Positions 33,531-45,277 are shown, counted from the stretch's first letter. The stretch is DNA of 64,000 nt from Neoarius graeffei (GCF_027579695.1 NC_083571.1:31782943-31846942), one strand, 5' to 3'. Made by a program: numbers and translations. Notes: generated by a model from the letters alone, not told the origin.

Positions 33531-34244
33531 GCAAGTTATATTGTCAACACGTGTTTGAAAAGAGTAACCCGAAAATGGTAAGAAAGAAAGTCTTGTGAAG
33601 ATCGCGCGGATAAGCGACGCCAGCCATGGACCATACGAACTACATTCAACATGGCTAAAAACCGAAAAGGCCAATAAGCGGACTGTAATATAACATGCCA
33701 ATACGAGTCACGATATAAGGTTAATAAAACTGAAAACGTCATTGAATAACACGTTAATTAAGAAATAAAGCAAGTTTAAAAATGATTTCAGTTCCCCTTT
33801 AATACAAACCTGTGATTTGCGGCTGCACTACTATCAGAAAATTAACCAACGCTTATTTCCCTCGGATAAGTTGTTATCGGTGGAATCTTTTTCCCTTTTT
33901 TGATCGTCTCACCACTGTAAAAAATGCAAAGAATTTCCCCCTAATTCATACCCCAGATTAGCGTCATATACGCCTGTATCTCTGTCTCTATCGGTACAGT
34001 TCACACGTTCATCCCTCCATCTTTTATTGATGTCATCATAAAAGCAAGAAACATCAACTCAAAAAACCCATTAATGTCTTTTCTCTTTTCCTCTCAGTTG
34101 CTATTTTCACCTCTCACCCACATCGCTGTCTGAACCTCTACCTTTCTCTCTCAGTGTCTCGTTCTCTTCCTCTCATCACCAGAGCACCCACCAAAATCTC
34201 CATAAATGCTCTTTCCCTGTTCTCAGCATGGCTGACTGTATTAA

Positions 34245-34246
<2 letters not shown>
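33531..34246. other. No gene or element recognised
   Basis: Unassigned. Confidence 0.5.

Positions 34247-34316
<70 letters not shown>
34247..34316. repeat. GT then TA microsatellite
   Basis: Short GT run followed by about 28 TA units. Confidence 0.95.
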
Positions 34317-34319
<3 letters not shown>

Positions 34320-34844
34320 ACTTCGTGGTAGGACCTTTCCCTGGTCTGACATTTTAAATAATTCATCTCATGTTCATCCTTAATACCTGGCTGAGTGCTT
34401 TTATGCTTTCTACTAAAGGAAAAATCTGGGAAGTCTCTCATCCAGGGGTTTGGAAAAGCAGCTTGAAAAGTACATTTGAAGGTTTTGCGGGATCAGAACA
34501 TTTTAATCGCAAGTTAATCGCATGTTTCATGATCTCATTATTATACGGTTCTACAGTATATGGTTAAAAATGGCTCACTGTAAATGTGAGCCATGATAAT
34601 ATGGGGCTTGTAGGAGTTATGATGGGCCTTTTCTGCTGCTGACATCAAGGTCTAATGCAGCTCAGTGTGTGTGTGTGTTTTGCTGAGGCAATGTGGATCG
34701 TATCATACTAAATCACCAACCATCTCACTGATATTCTCTCAGTTCAATCTGTATACCTCTCTAATATAAAGCTACTGTGCTGCATGATAGGCTTTACCTT
34801 TTTTTTTAAACTGCATTAGCACAGTTTAAAAATGAGTATTTCTC
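34317..34844. other. No gene or element recognised
   Basis: Unassigned. Confidence 0.5.
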
Positions 34845-35398
34845 GTCTCATCTCATCATCTCTAGCCGCTTTATCCTGTTCTACAGGGTCGCAGGCAAGC
34901 TGGAGCCTATCCCAGCTGACTACGGGCGAAAGGCGGGGTACACCCTGGACAAGTCGCCAGGTCATCACAGGGCTGACACATAAACACAGACAACCATTCA
35001 CACTCGCATTCACACCTATGGTCAATTTAGAGTCACCAGTTAACCTAACCTGGGGGCGTCGTGGCTAAGGCGCCATACCATAAATCTGGGGACCCGGGTT
35101 CGATTCCGACCCGAGGTCATTTCCCGATCCCTCCCTGTCTCTCTCTCCCACTCATTTCCTGTCCTGTCTCTACACTGTCCTATCCAATAAAGGTGAAAAA
35201 AAGCCCAAAAAATATCTTTAAAAAAAACCCCTAACCTGCATGTCTTTGGATTGTGGGGGAAACCGGAGCACCCAGAGGAAACCCACGCGGACAACATGCA
35301 AACTCCACACAGAAAGGCCCTCGCCGGCCACGGGGCTCGAACCTGGACCTTCTTGCTGTGAGACGACAGCACTAACCACTACACCACCGTACCGCCCT
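34845..35398 (-). mobile_element. DANA/Mermaid-type SINE interrupted by another SINE
   Basis: Tail at left, head at right; CTAACCT is repeated on both sides of the inner insertion at 35,053-35,230. Confidence 0.85.
35053..35230 (+). mobile_element. tRNA-derived SINE (TGGCTCAGGTGG type)
   Basis: GGGGGCGTCGTGGCTAAGG head, B box GGTTCGATTCC, tail TCCAATAAAGGTGAAAAAAAG; target duplication CTAACCT. Confidence 0.8.
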
Positions 35399-36746
35399 AA
35401 TATTAAAATTGGAACCTTATATAAATGTAAAATAAAAATCTCCCTAGGCTTACAGGAAGGATTAGGATTGGGAATTACTGGATTATGCTGATGAGCTTTG
35501 GAAAAGCTGCTGGCTCTTGTAAATGCAAGAAATAGGCTAACAATAAGTTTCAATAATGCTAAACATTAATAAAAAGCGCAATAAAGGAGAAAATAATGGA
35601 CAGTGCATTCGCAAACACTGCTGAATTCCCACTTTATAGACTTTATACTGTATACTGTTTAGCCTGAACACGTGAGCCACTTCCCTGATTTCCAGCTATG
35701 ATCTTCATGATAATGATTCTAGAAAAAAAAAAGAAGCCTGAAACGGATCATCGCCGCTCTCTAGAGTCCTCCATGTTACAGTCATCAGGGAAGATGTAAT
35801 TTAGAAACTAGTCTTGATTTGTGGATGCATTAAGGACAGTATTAGTGGTGACAGCTGTTGTGTAGAAGCTGGATTTAAAGAGGTAAAAGGAGGATCAATC
35901 TGGTTTTATGTGTACACTAGGAGCCAGAAGAGATATTAAACAGAGACAGTATGTCTGCCTCTCTCTGTCTTTCTCTCGCACAGTGAGTGGTCAGTCAGTG
36001 AGACCAGAGTCTTGTCAACTAATGCAAAGCTAATTTTTAAAAAGCTTTTTTTTTTTTAAAATGCACATGGGAAGTGTTTTGAAAGCTTTCGCTTAGCGCA
36101 GTCGGAACATTATCGGAGTGCTGTGTGTGCAAACATAGTGCCGTCAGCAGAACGAGCAAGCGGATGCAGTACGGGGTCATGATAATGCTCAAAGCATCGA
36201 TCCAAATCATTACACATCACTCATAGCAATTTGTGTTGTATTGTTTTTATTGCAGGAGATAAAAAGGTCACGGCATCTTATATAAAGCGGTCATGGAGAG
36301 GAGGTGAGAGTGTATGGTGGTGTTAAAACGTGTGTGTGTGTAAATCAGGATTTGTGCAGAAGGTTGTATTAAAAATCTCAAGATTGTCAGAAGGCCAATG
36401 TTAAGCCTTCTTCACTGGGAGTAACACAGAGGCCACGCCTCCTTCACCTGCACGCCCATCCACACCTGTCATTATCTATTTATCAGTGGCACATGGGTGT
36501 GTCTCATCTGATCTGTATAAGTAAACTCTCAGTCTAATTGACCACATCAATTATTCAGTGTCTATACTGTTATTTACTCTTAAAGCCTGCACCCTACTTC
36601 CTGTTTACTTTCATTTTGGTTTAGATTGTTGTTTTTTTTCAATTCATTTAACGCACCCTCTCTCTCTGATCCTGATGGGAAACACAATCATGGTGCAAAG
36701 TCTGCAAACTTTATTATTATTAGTGGTTATTATTATTTATTTTTTT
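35399..36746. other. No gene or element recognised
   Basis: Unassigned single-copy-looking sequence; no exon signal found. Confidence 0.45.
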
Positions 36747-37394
36747 ACTAACTATGGTGGCGGCACGGTGGTGTAGTGGTTAGCGCTGTCGCCTCACAGC
36801 AAGAAGGTCCTGGGTTCGAGCCCCGGGGCCGGCAAGGGCCTTTCTGTGCGGAGTTTGCATGTTGTCCGCGTGGGTTTCCTCCGGGTAGTGTTGCCACCTG
36901 TCCCGGTTTTTCCTGATTGTCCCGGATTTTCATGGTCTGTCCCGGAAAAAAAAAATAAAAATCCGGGACACTGAATGTCCCGGTTTTTTGTACATGTTGG
37001 GCAAAATGTGTATTTCAACTTGCGAGCCAGCTGAGAACCAGTTTGCTTTTCCATAGCTCGCCCGTGCTAAGCGCCACTAAGCGGAGCCACGTCATCACGT
37101 CGCTGAATACGTCATTACGTCGCTGTATACGTCACTTACGTCGCTGTTTACGTCAGTTACGTCGCTACGTTTACATAAACCTTGGCGCGAATATCAAAGC
37201 AAAAACACGGAAGAAGCAGCAGTAACAACAACAATAATAATAATAATGGATGACTTCGCGTTTGTACAGCTGCTGCTTCTCGGCGCTTAAAAATGGCGAT
37301 CTTTCATGGTCTTGTTATTGTTGTTGGTCTTAACAACTCCGCCCTCCCGCTGACGTAAGCGGTTCTTTCCTCTGGCCCAGCAGAGAGTTGGTGC

Positions 37395-37574
37395 TAGCCT
37401 GGAACCGGCTTGGACTGATAAAAGAAACAGACTCTCTGTTGCAGTGGTGAAGGCTGAGCTTCAAGTCAGGCTAAACTTTCAGTTGTCCTGTACTGAGTTC
37501 AAGACATTCATTGAAAATCAGCCAGGACTCATAGCAGCAGTAAAGAAAAACACCAAATATAAATGGAAGATTAG
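37395..37574 (+). pseudogene. hAT transposase C-terminal fragment
   Basis: Reads EPAWTDKRNRLSVAVVKAEL, then QVRLNFQLSCTEFKTFIE and NTKYKWKIR before a GTAAGG donor. RNRLS...KAEL is the conserved C-terminal dimerisation segment of hAT transposases. The catalytic core is missing. Confidence 0.65.
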
Positions 37575-37940
37575 GTAAGGTTTTGGTGAATTAAATGAAA
37601 TAGTGTAGTGTAGTAACATACTCCTGTATGTACTGTATGTGCCAAGTTATATCAGTTACATGTCCTCCTATGTATTTGTTTAGCCAAGAGCAGCAGAGGC
37701 ATAGGCAAGCACAAGCAAAGCACACACCACACTCTAAGCAATCAGGTAAGCTGTTTGACACTACACCTTACATTGTTACATTCAGGTATTCTTAGATACA
37801 ATGAAAAATGAGATTATTTTTATTCCACATAAGCAAACAAACAGAACTTAATTATGTATTTCCCTTTTACCTGTGCCCACTACTGCCCCCAGTTGTCCAC
37901 AACCAAAAACTGTTGGAAATAAACCAAAATACTGAAGACC

Positions 37941-38843
37941 TAGCCTAGTAAACTAGACCCACCCGCCTAGCGGCCAAAAATATTTTTGCCTAGCGAATGG
38001 GTCTAGCCTCGCACCATGTAAACAAAAACACTCCGGGCATCAAATCGTGCCCGCCAATCACAACGCAAGGTTTTTGTTTGGATTCTTTGGGCGGCCTTTT
38101 GCAGGAGTGACGACAAGGCTGCGCGACGCTGGAGAAAGCACAACAGGAAAGATGGCTACGGCCAGTGAACAGCGCGCGTTTGACTCCGCTTTGGAATCAG
38201 TTTTAGAAGAATTAGACTTGGAGTTTTCGTTGAAACATGAGCAGGAAGAGGCTCTCCGCTCATTCCTTTTCAAGAAGGACGTTTTCGCTGTTTTGCCGAC
38301 CGGCTATGGCAAAAGTCTGATCTACCAGCTGGCTCCGCTCGTAGCCAAAAGGATGGGGCTAGTTTGTGCAGTACGAAGAATTAATAAACAGCTTTGAAAC
38401 ATTACTTTTTGATTGTTTCTTATTTTCCCGTTATTTTAAATTTAAGGGAAATTATTTCACCAAACACCACTAAATAAAAATAAAAACTCTCAAAAACAGT
38501 TTAAGCAAACCCTTGAAAAACACTTGGGGAAAAAAAATGAGTGTATGTTATGTATGTGGTACAGACTCCAAACTTGTGGTCATTATCTCCAAACTTCTTA
38601 ATATCTAGAACATGTTTATTAATTAATACGCATTTTGAAAAATTATTTATTTCAAGGCCTCCCCCACTGCTTTCTGTCGCTCTGACTACGTCACAGTCAC
38701 TGTTGCGCTGATTGGTCAGAGCGTTGGCCTATACGCACAGAGACAGTTTGAAAGACAGCAGTTTGTTTCTCCTACCCGCTTCGGAAATGTCTACGGATCG
38801 AGGCCAGACTAAATATTCACATTTAGTCTGGCTTGCCAGGCTA
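37941..38843 (+). mobile_element. RecQ-fragment TIR element, copy 2
   Basis: 903 bp between TGAAGACC at 37,933-37,940 and 38,845-38,852 (8-bp duplication). Ends TAGCCTAGTAAACTAGAC and the complement of TAGCCTGGCAAGCCAGAC. Each end also folds on itself (AGACTAAAT against ATTTAGTCT near 38,800-38,830). Inserted in the hAT relic. Confidence 0.75.
38152..38397 (+). pseudogene. RecQ-like helicase N-terminal fragment
   Basis: An ATG-started 81-codon frame reads MATASEQRAFDSALESVLEE, then FSLKHEQEEALRSFLFKKDV and FAVLPTGYGKSLIYQL, the Walker A (motif I) of a RecQ-type helicase, and stops soon after KRMGL. Only the N-terminal tenth of a helicase remains, with no DEAH box, so no enzyme activity is expected. 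The frame is clean and could still make a small P-loop peptide. It corresponds in order with the fragment at 10,765-10,972. Confidence 0.7.
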
Positions 38844-39303
38844 ATGAAGACCTGCTATATTATGTAAAGCAATTAACTAAACAAATAACTAGCAAAAGTG
38901 TCATTTTTACTAATTAGAGCAATACAGTTTCAGCGTAGAAGGGCGATTTTTGTCTTGGGTTAGATGTGTGAAGGGCGCCGTTGCTTACAAGCAAAAAGGT
39001 CGATTGGATGGTCGAAATGTCCAGGATTTTTGTCAGACACAGGTGGCAACCCTACCTCCGGGTGCTCCGGTTTCCCCCACAGTCCAAAGACATGCAGGTT
39101 AGGTTAACTGGTGACTCTAAATTGACCGTAGGTGTGAATGGTTGTCTGTGTCTATGTGTCAGCCCTGTGATGACCTGGCGACTTGTCCAGGGTGTACCCC
39201 GCCTTTCACCCGTAGTCAGCTGGGATAGGCTCCAGCTTGCCTGCGACCCTGTAGAACAGGATAAAGCGGCTACAGATAATGAGATGAGATGACTAACTAT
39301 GGT

Positions 39304-39775
39304 CCAGGAAAGGTCTCTATTTCTCACATACACCTTTTATACCGTTTATCTTACCTTGCTTCTTCAACTCTCTCCCTCTGCTATATCGTGTTTGTACAGA
39401 TATCTAGCAGAGACACGAAGCAGAAAAATCGTTTTATTGTACAATATCCCCCAATAACAATCTGATTTTCACATTATTCCCATCTCGAGAGTGATAGAAA
39501 TAAAAATGATTTCACAGCAACTTTGTCTCCATTGAGGCAATTAAAAAGTGACAGTTCAAAACAAATACATATTTAATTATACTGCAGATCAGAAAACCGA
39601 CATGTAATCCAAGCCGATAATTAAAAACGTTTCCAAAAGTTTCTTTAGAATGTGTGTGAGGTTTAGTTTAAAAAAAGACATGCACTGTGTTCACATAGAC
39701 ACTGATCATTTCGGGTTGGAACACATACAACGCTTCTACAAAAGAAATCAGGAAAATATGAAAAGTAAGTAAATA
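39304..39775. other. No gene or element recognised
   Basis: Unassigned. Confidence 0.5.
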
Positions 39776-40292
39776 CACTACCGTTCAAAAGTTTGGGGTC
39801 ACTTTGAAATGTCCTTATTTTTGAAAGAAAAGCACTGTTCTTTTCAATGAAGATCACTTTAAACTAATCAGAAATCCACTCTATACATTGCTAATGTGGT
39901 AAATGACTATTCTAGCTGGTTTTTGGTGCAATATCTCCATAGGTGTATAGAGGCCCATTTCCAGCAACTCTCACTCCAGTGTTCTAATGGTACAATGTGT
40001 TTGCTCATTGCCTCAGAAGGCTAATGGATGATTAGAAAACCCTTGTACAATCATGTTAGCACAGCTGAAAACAGTTGAGCTCTTTAGAGAAGCTATAAAA
40101 CTGACCTTCCTTTGAGCAGATTGAGTTTCTGAAGCATCACATTTGTGGGGTTGATTAAATGCTCAAAATGGCCAGAAAAATGTCTTGACTATATTTTCTA
40201 TTCATTTTACAACTTATGGTGGTAAATAAAAGTGTGACTTTTCATGGAAAACACAAAATTGTCTGGGTGACCCCAAACTTTTGAACGGTAGA
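39776..40292. mobile_element. MITE with CACTACCGTTCAAAAGTTTG ends, copy 1
   Basis: About 515 bp, both ends read CTACCGTTCAAAAGTTTGGG inward, TA at left. A near-identical copy is at 53,722. Tc1/mariner-type non-autonomous element. Confidence 0.85.
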
Positions 40293-40373
40293 ATATATAT
40301 ATAAATTTCACCTCGGGGGAAATTCAGCATCTCCAATTCACCTACTACCAGTCTTTTTTTTTTTTTTGGATAG

Positions 40374-40916
40374 CCAAATATGGCCGCTCCAGACTACGTT
40401 TCCCAACCACCACAGCACCCCTCATCTCCCGAATATTAGGAAGTACACCTGTTTCTCATTATCCTGGTAATCAGCCCTCTATAACTCATCTCATCTCATT
40501 ATCTGTAGCCGCTTTATCCTGTCCTACAGGGTCGCAGGCAAGCTGGAGCCTATCCCAGCTGACTACGGGCGAAAGGCGGGGTACACCCTGGACAAGTCGC
40601 CAGGTTAACCCCTCTATATAAGCTCAACAAACACTCTCTCCAGTTGTGAAGTATCATTCTGTGTCCATGTACCTGATCATACCAAGCCTTAGTTATTGTA
40701 TCTGACTCCTGGTGACTTTGACCCTGCTTTCCATTGTTTGTTTGACTTTGCATCGTCACCTAATCTCTGATATTTTGTTTGCTCATCGCCCGACCCTGAC
40801 TACATCTTCCGTTTGCTGATTTGGATTTGGTGTCCAGTTTGCGATGCACCCGCTTTCCCCTGCGCCTGCATCTGTAAGTGCCTGGACGCCGACAGGCCTG
40901 TAAGGGTCATGAAGTA
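40374..40916 (+). repeat. Gypsy LTR-like arm, plus orientation
   Basis: Begins CCAAATATGGCCGCTCCAGA and contains a TATA region (CTATATAAGCTC near 40,613), CTTTGACCCTGC and a leader ending GTAAGTGCCTGGACG, the layout of a fish gypsy LTR plus leader. Interrupted by a truncated SINE at 40,484-40,609. The inverted partner is at 42,797-44,078. Confidence 0.6.
40484..40609 (-). mobile_element. 5'-truncated DANA/Mermaid-type SINE
   Basis: Only the tail third; CCCTCTATA at 40,475-40,483 and 40,610-40,618 is the target duplication. Confidence 0.85.
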
Positions 40917-42521
40917 CCACCCTGATTCCAAAAAAGTTGGGACAAAGTACAAATTGTAAATAAAAATGGAATGCAATGATGTGGAAGTTTCAAAATTCCA
41001 TATTTTATTCAGAATAGAACATAGATGACATATCAAATGTTTAAACTGAGAAAATGTATCATTTAAAGAGAAAAATTAGGTGATTTTAAATTTCATGACA
41101 ACAACACATCTCAAAAAAGTTGGGACAAGGCCATGTTTACCACTGTGAGACATCCCCTTTTCTCTTTACAACAGTCTGTAAACGTCTGGGGCCTGAGGAG
41201 ACAAGTTGCTCAAGTTTAGGGATAGGAATGTTAACCCATTCTTGTCTAATGTAGGATTCTAGTTGTTCAACTGTCTTAGGTCTTTTTTGTCATATCTTCC
41301 GTTTTATGATGCGCCAAATGTTTTCTATGGGTGAAAGATCTGGACTGCAGGCTGGCCAGTTCAGTACCCGGACCCTTCTTCTACACAGCCATGATGCTGT
41401 AATTGATGCAGTATGTGGTTTGGCATTGTCATGTTGGAAAATGCAAGGTCTTCCCTGAAAGAGACGTCATCTGGATGGGAGCATATGTTGCTCTAGAACC
41501 TCGATATACCTTTCAGCATTGATGGTGTCTTTCCAGATGTGTAAGCTGCCCATGCCACACGCACTAATGCAACCCCATACCATCAGAGATGCAGGCTTCT
41601 GAACTGAGCACCGATAACAACTTGGGTCGTCCTTCTCCTCTTCAGTCCAAATGACACGGCGTCCCTGATTTCCATAAAGAACTTCAAATTTTGATTCGTC
41701 TGACCACAGAACAGTTTTCCACTTTGCCACAGTCCATTTTAAATGAGCCTTGGCCCAGAGAAGACGTCTGTGCTTCTGGATCATGTTTAGATACGGCTTC
41801 TTCTTTGAACTATAGAGTTTTAGCTGGCAACGGCGGATGGCACGGTGAATTGTGTTCACAGATAATGTTCTCTGGAAATATTCCTGAGCCCATTTTGTGA
41901 TTTCCAATACAGAAGCATGCCTGTATGTGATGCAGTGCCGTCTAAGGGCCCGAAGATCGCGGGCACCCAGTATGGTTTTCCGGCCTTGACCCTTACGCAC
42001 AGAGATTCTTCCAGGTTCTCTGAATCTTTTGATGATATTATGCACTGTAGATGATGATATGTTCAAACTCTTTGCAATTTTACACTGTCGAACTCCTTTC
42101 TGATATTGCTCCACTATTTGTTGGCGCAGAATTAGGGGGGTTGGTGATCCTCTTCCCATCTTTACTTCTGAGAGCCGCTGCCACTCCAAGATGCTCTTTT
42201 TATACCCAGTCATGTTAATGACCTATTGCCAATTGACCTAATGAGTTGCAATTTGGTCCTCCAGCTGTTCCTTTTTTGTACCTTTAACTTTTCCAGCCTC
42301 TTATTGCCCCTGTCCCAACTTTTTTGAGATGTGTTGCTGTCATGAAATTTCAAATGAGCCAATATTTGGCATGAAATTTCAAAATGTCTCACTTTCGACA
42401 TTTGATATGTTGTCTATGTTCTATTGTGAATACGATATCAGTTTTTGAGATTTGTAAATTATTGCATTCCGTTTTTATTTACAATTTGTACTTTGTCCCA
42501 ACTTTTTTGGAATCGGGGTTG
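40917..42521 (-). mobile_element. Tc1-like transposon, family 2, copy D
   Basis: 1,605 bp; left TIR slightly changed (CCACCCTGATTCC), TA at 40,915-40,916; the right TA is mutated to GA. Confidence 0.95.
41137..42213 (-). pseudogene. Tc1 transposase with nonsense at codon 249 and a later stop
   Basis: Arg249 CGA is TGA at 41,467-41,469 as in copies B and F. A second CGA-to-TGA change lies downstream (near 41,291). Confidence 0.9.
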
Positions 42522-42523
42522 GA

Positions 42524-42796
42524 TAACAAACACTGAAGCAGAAAACCCTTGCACTCGGAAACCTCTCCAGAGAACTCTTCTAGTCGGGGCACCATTGTGG
42601 CTACACCAGTGGAGGATGAGGGGTGTCTCAGGAGGGCCTGTGAAACAACAGCTGTTGATTGTGACATTCTGGTGCTTAATTCACTTAACATCTGTTGGTG
42701 TTGGTGTTCTTCTAACAATCATCCCTGAGCGTTCAGAGCAGTCTGTTTCGCCTCCTCTGCTGTATCCATCACGGTGAAGTATCCTGCCAGGGTCCA
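42524..42796 (-). pseudogene. Ty3/gypsy gag fragment, inverted partner of 29.8 kb
   Basis: The minus strand carries the same leader and gag start as 29,822-30,110, including VPRLEEFSGEVSECKGFLLQ, and ends at the same base before the Tc1. Confidence 0.6.
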
Positions 42797-43106
42797 GGCA
42801 CTTACAGATGCAGGCGCATGGGAAAGAGCGGGTGCGTCGCAAACTGGAAACCAAATCGGCAAACGGAAGATGTCGTAAGGGTCAGTCGATGAGCAAACAG
42901 AATATCAGAGATTAGGCGACGATGCAAAGTCAAACAAACAATGGAAAGCAGGGTCAAAGTCACCGGGAGTCAGATACAATAACTAAGGCTTGGTATGATC
43001 AGGTAGGTGGACACAATGATACTTCACAACTGGAAAACAGTGTTTGCTGAGCTTATATAGAGGGGTGATTACTGGGATAATGGGAAACAGGTGTACTTCC
43101 TAGTAT

Positions 43107-44016
43107 CCTTGACTCGCAAGTGACATCAAAGCAAAATAGAAACCCGAATGTCGGCCATGTTGGTGGATATACAAATGCGGGGTCAAGCGACATTCCATAC
43201 AAAACATAATCGTGCGTGCGCAACTCTGTTTGTTTTTCCACTGCTTTAAGCGTTCTTTTAGCTCTGCCATATCTTTGTGCTGTATACGGCTGTGGTCACA
43301 ACAGTACTCGTGACCATGCCATGTTCCGATTTTTTAGTATTCCGTCCATGATTTGGAAAGAGGGCGAGGAAACTCTGAGGCTTAGTAAGGAGAAGAGAGG
43401 AGACGAGCACGGCTGAACAACATTGGCAGGGCTGATCTAACAGAGGCTAAAACCAAAACAGCTCGTGTTTGCGGTGATCATTTTATCTCAGGTGAGATTC
43501 AAAAGCTTTCTCGATAATATCATGGAAGAATTTTATTTCGTGTTGCTAGAATCTTGCTTTAAAATGAGCGTTCTCTTGTCGTGATTCACTCAGTCGTTGT
43601 TATCATTTTAACACGTGTATTACCGTTTCGCTTCTAGGAACGCCAGCAAAATTATACAATAGAAACAATCCAGACTGGGCGCCCACTCAGAAAATGGGCT
43701 ATGTTTCATCCAAGGTCGGACTTGATTCTTCAGCAGCCAAACCAGATAGAATGCGATATCCAGGTACTCGATGGTCGCCAGAAGCGTCTTATCTTCAGAA
43801 AAGTCTGACTTTTTTCAATAATCCCCACACATATATCTATCTTCTCTTTGTATCGAATCTTTGCTCAATCGTTCAAATCACGGTAATACTGAGAAAATTC
43901 AGCATTGTTTACACAGACACGCTTTCAGCGGCCGCCATCCTAGTTGCTTTGTATATCCACCATCATGGCGGACGCTCATGACGTAGCACATTTAGATCAC
44001 GTGGTTGCAAGTCATC
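43107..44016 (+). mobile_element. THAP-coding DNA transposon relic
   Basis: 910 bp with TAT on both sides (43,104-43,106; 44,017-44,019). Subterminal inverted repeats: TTGACTCGCAAG against ATGACTTGCAAC, and CCATGTTGGTGGATATACAA against CCATGATGGTGGATATACAA. The superfamily is unclear because the duplication is short. Confidence 0.65.
43277..43800 (+). pseudogene. THAP domain, two exons, frameshifted
   Basis: Exon one reads CAVYGCGHNSTRDHAMFRFF, is frameshifted near 43,400, then reads NNIGRADLTEAKTKTARVCG and DHFIS to a GGTGAG donor at 43,492. Exon two starts after CTTCTAG at 43,638 with GTPAKLYNRNNPDWAPTQKM. The C-x4-C and CxxH zinc ligands and the DHF/NPDWAPT segments identify a THAP DNA-binding domain of the transposase kind. 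The catalytic domain is absent. Confidence 0.75.
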
Positions 44017-44078
44017 TATTCGGGAGATGAGGGGCGCTGTGGTGGTTGGGAAATGTAGTCTGGAGCGGCCATATTTGG

Positions 44079-45015
44079 AGGCCGCTTCAAACTTGGATTT
44101 TCAGCAGTATGACTGACACAGTAACCTGAGCTCAGGATTGTTGTGAGGAGGTCAGCAGGATGGCTATAAGAACAAAAAAGTCACATAGTGCAGCTTTAAT
44201 TCTGGGAATACAACGGAGGCACGGTGCAGATTTTGTGACTAAAAAGCAAATTTCACGACACGAAACTGCATGCATAGCACTTGGCTGACACTTTCTATAA
44301 TGGTTATGTTCATAATGAACTATGAATACATTCATAACTATTTAGAAAAATGCATTACACATTATAGCTATCGTTATTATGCGTTACAATTGGTCGACCC
44401 AATACTACAAAACTTTACAACTTTTGTAAATTTAGTGCTGTAAATATTTATAAAATTGCCGTTGATTTAATAAACATTGCGACTTGATTTTATAAATAAT
44501 TATAATGTGTATAATGCCCAATTAATGCATTATATCATATTCATAGATCATTATACTGTACATATTGCCTTCACAGAAATTGCTATTAGGTTCGTAGATA
44601 AGAATTGCACATTATTTTTCTGAAATATAACACCCACCCACCCCGGAGAATCCTGAAATTTGCCAAACACAGTCGTGTGTATATATTTGTTAGCCTAATT
44701 GAAATAAGCCGACTGTTTTAGTCGTTTTATTGTAGCCATTCTTAAGCTACGCTAGTGATTTCAGTGTCAAAGTCATCAGAAGGGTGGTAGCATGTCTCTG
44801 TTGGTTTTCACAGTGCATAAATACAGTTCTGAATACCCTGATTAAGTGATATCAGTCATCATCGTCACATAGCTGCAGATCTTGGCGGGTGCTGGATGTT
44901 CCGTCACCTGATCAGTGTGTGTATGCGTGATGGATCTCTGACTTTTATTCAATGTGCTTGGTCTGACTGCGACTGATATGTGCTCTGATATCTTCTCGGA
45001 TTGACCCAGCACGTG
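44079..45015. other. Unassigned; includes nAChR 3' flank
   Basis: AT-rich, possibly an old MITE around 44,290-44,600. No exon seen. Confidence 0.45.
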
Positions 45016-45021
45016 TTTATT
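45016..45021 (-). promoter_or_regulatory. Candidate polyadenylation signal of the nAChR gene
   Basis: AATAAA on the minus strand about 110 bp after the TGA. A second AATAAA lies at 44,944-44,949. Either could end the transcript; the sequence alone cannot choose. Confidence 0.4.
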
Positions 45022-45130
45022 AAGCGTCATAGCTGAAACAGAAAAAGAAAGAGTAAGGAAGGTTAAATGCCAAACAGCTTAGATTCACCAGCAAAGATTT
45101 AATTTTGTTTCACCATCTTCTAAGACTCAC

Positions 45131-45277
45131 TCACTCATCGCTTGCTACAGGTGTGTTGTAGCTCTGGAATAGCGGCTGGACGAAGAGGCCGAGCGTTCCG
45201 ATCAGACACACCAGGATGAAGACCCAGAGAAACAAACGGTCAATCACCATGGCGACATACTTCCAGTCCTCAATGAC
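45131..45277 (-). CDS. Neuronal nAChR beta subunit, last coding exon (M4 and C-terminus)
   Basis: This exon encodes the end of a nicotinic acetylcholine receptor subunit, a plasma-membrane pentameric cation channel gated by acetylcholine. After a GCAG acceptor the 48 codons begin [18 protein letters not shown], the invariant start of the M4 region in neuronal nAChRs, continue through the fourth membrane helix, and end in a short extracellular tail finishing PVASDE before TGA at 45,131-45,133. The phase is 0, matching the end of the 910-bp exon upstream. Two AATAAA signals lie about 110 and 185 bp downstream. The tail is short and does not resemble the mammalian beta2 tail, so I place it only in the beta2/beta4 group. 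Confidence 0.95.
   Translation of the reverse strand, partial: VIEDWKYVAMVIDRLFLWVFILVCLIGTLGLFVQPLFQSYNTPVASDE

Larger units (their letters stand above)
36886..39054 (+). mobile_element. hAT transposon relic with 8-bp duplication
   Basis: CCTCCGGG at 36,878-36,885 and 39,055-39,062. TIRs TAGTGTTGCCACCTGT and TAGGGTTGCCACCTGT, fitting the hAT terminal pattern. Contains a transposase C-terminal piece at about 37,395-37,574 and the second RecQ-fragment element. Confidence 0.85.
36759..39291 (+). mobile_element. DANA/Mermaid-type SINE split by a hAT element
   Basis: ACTAACTATGGT at 36,747-36,758 and 39,292-39,303 brackets the SINE. Its halves join at CCTCCGGG, the hAT target. Confidence 0.9.
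42797..44078 (-). repeat. Gypsy LTR-like arm, minus orientation, split by a THAP element
   Basis: Inverted copy of 40,374-40,900 (GAGATGAGGGGCGCTGTGGT at 44,024 mirrors the left arm), interrupted at 43,107-44,016. Confidence 0.6.

Noticed and set aside
43277..43800. A host THAP-family gene
   Set aside because: Frameshifted, bounded by inverted repeats, and inserted within an LTR arm, so transposon-derived.
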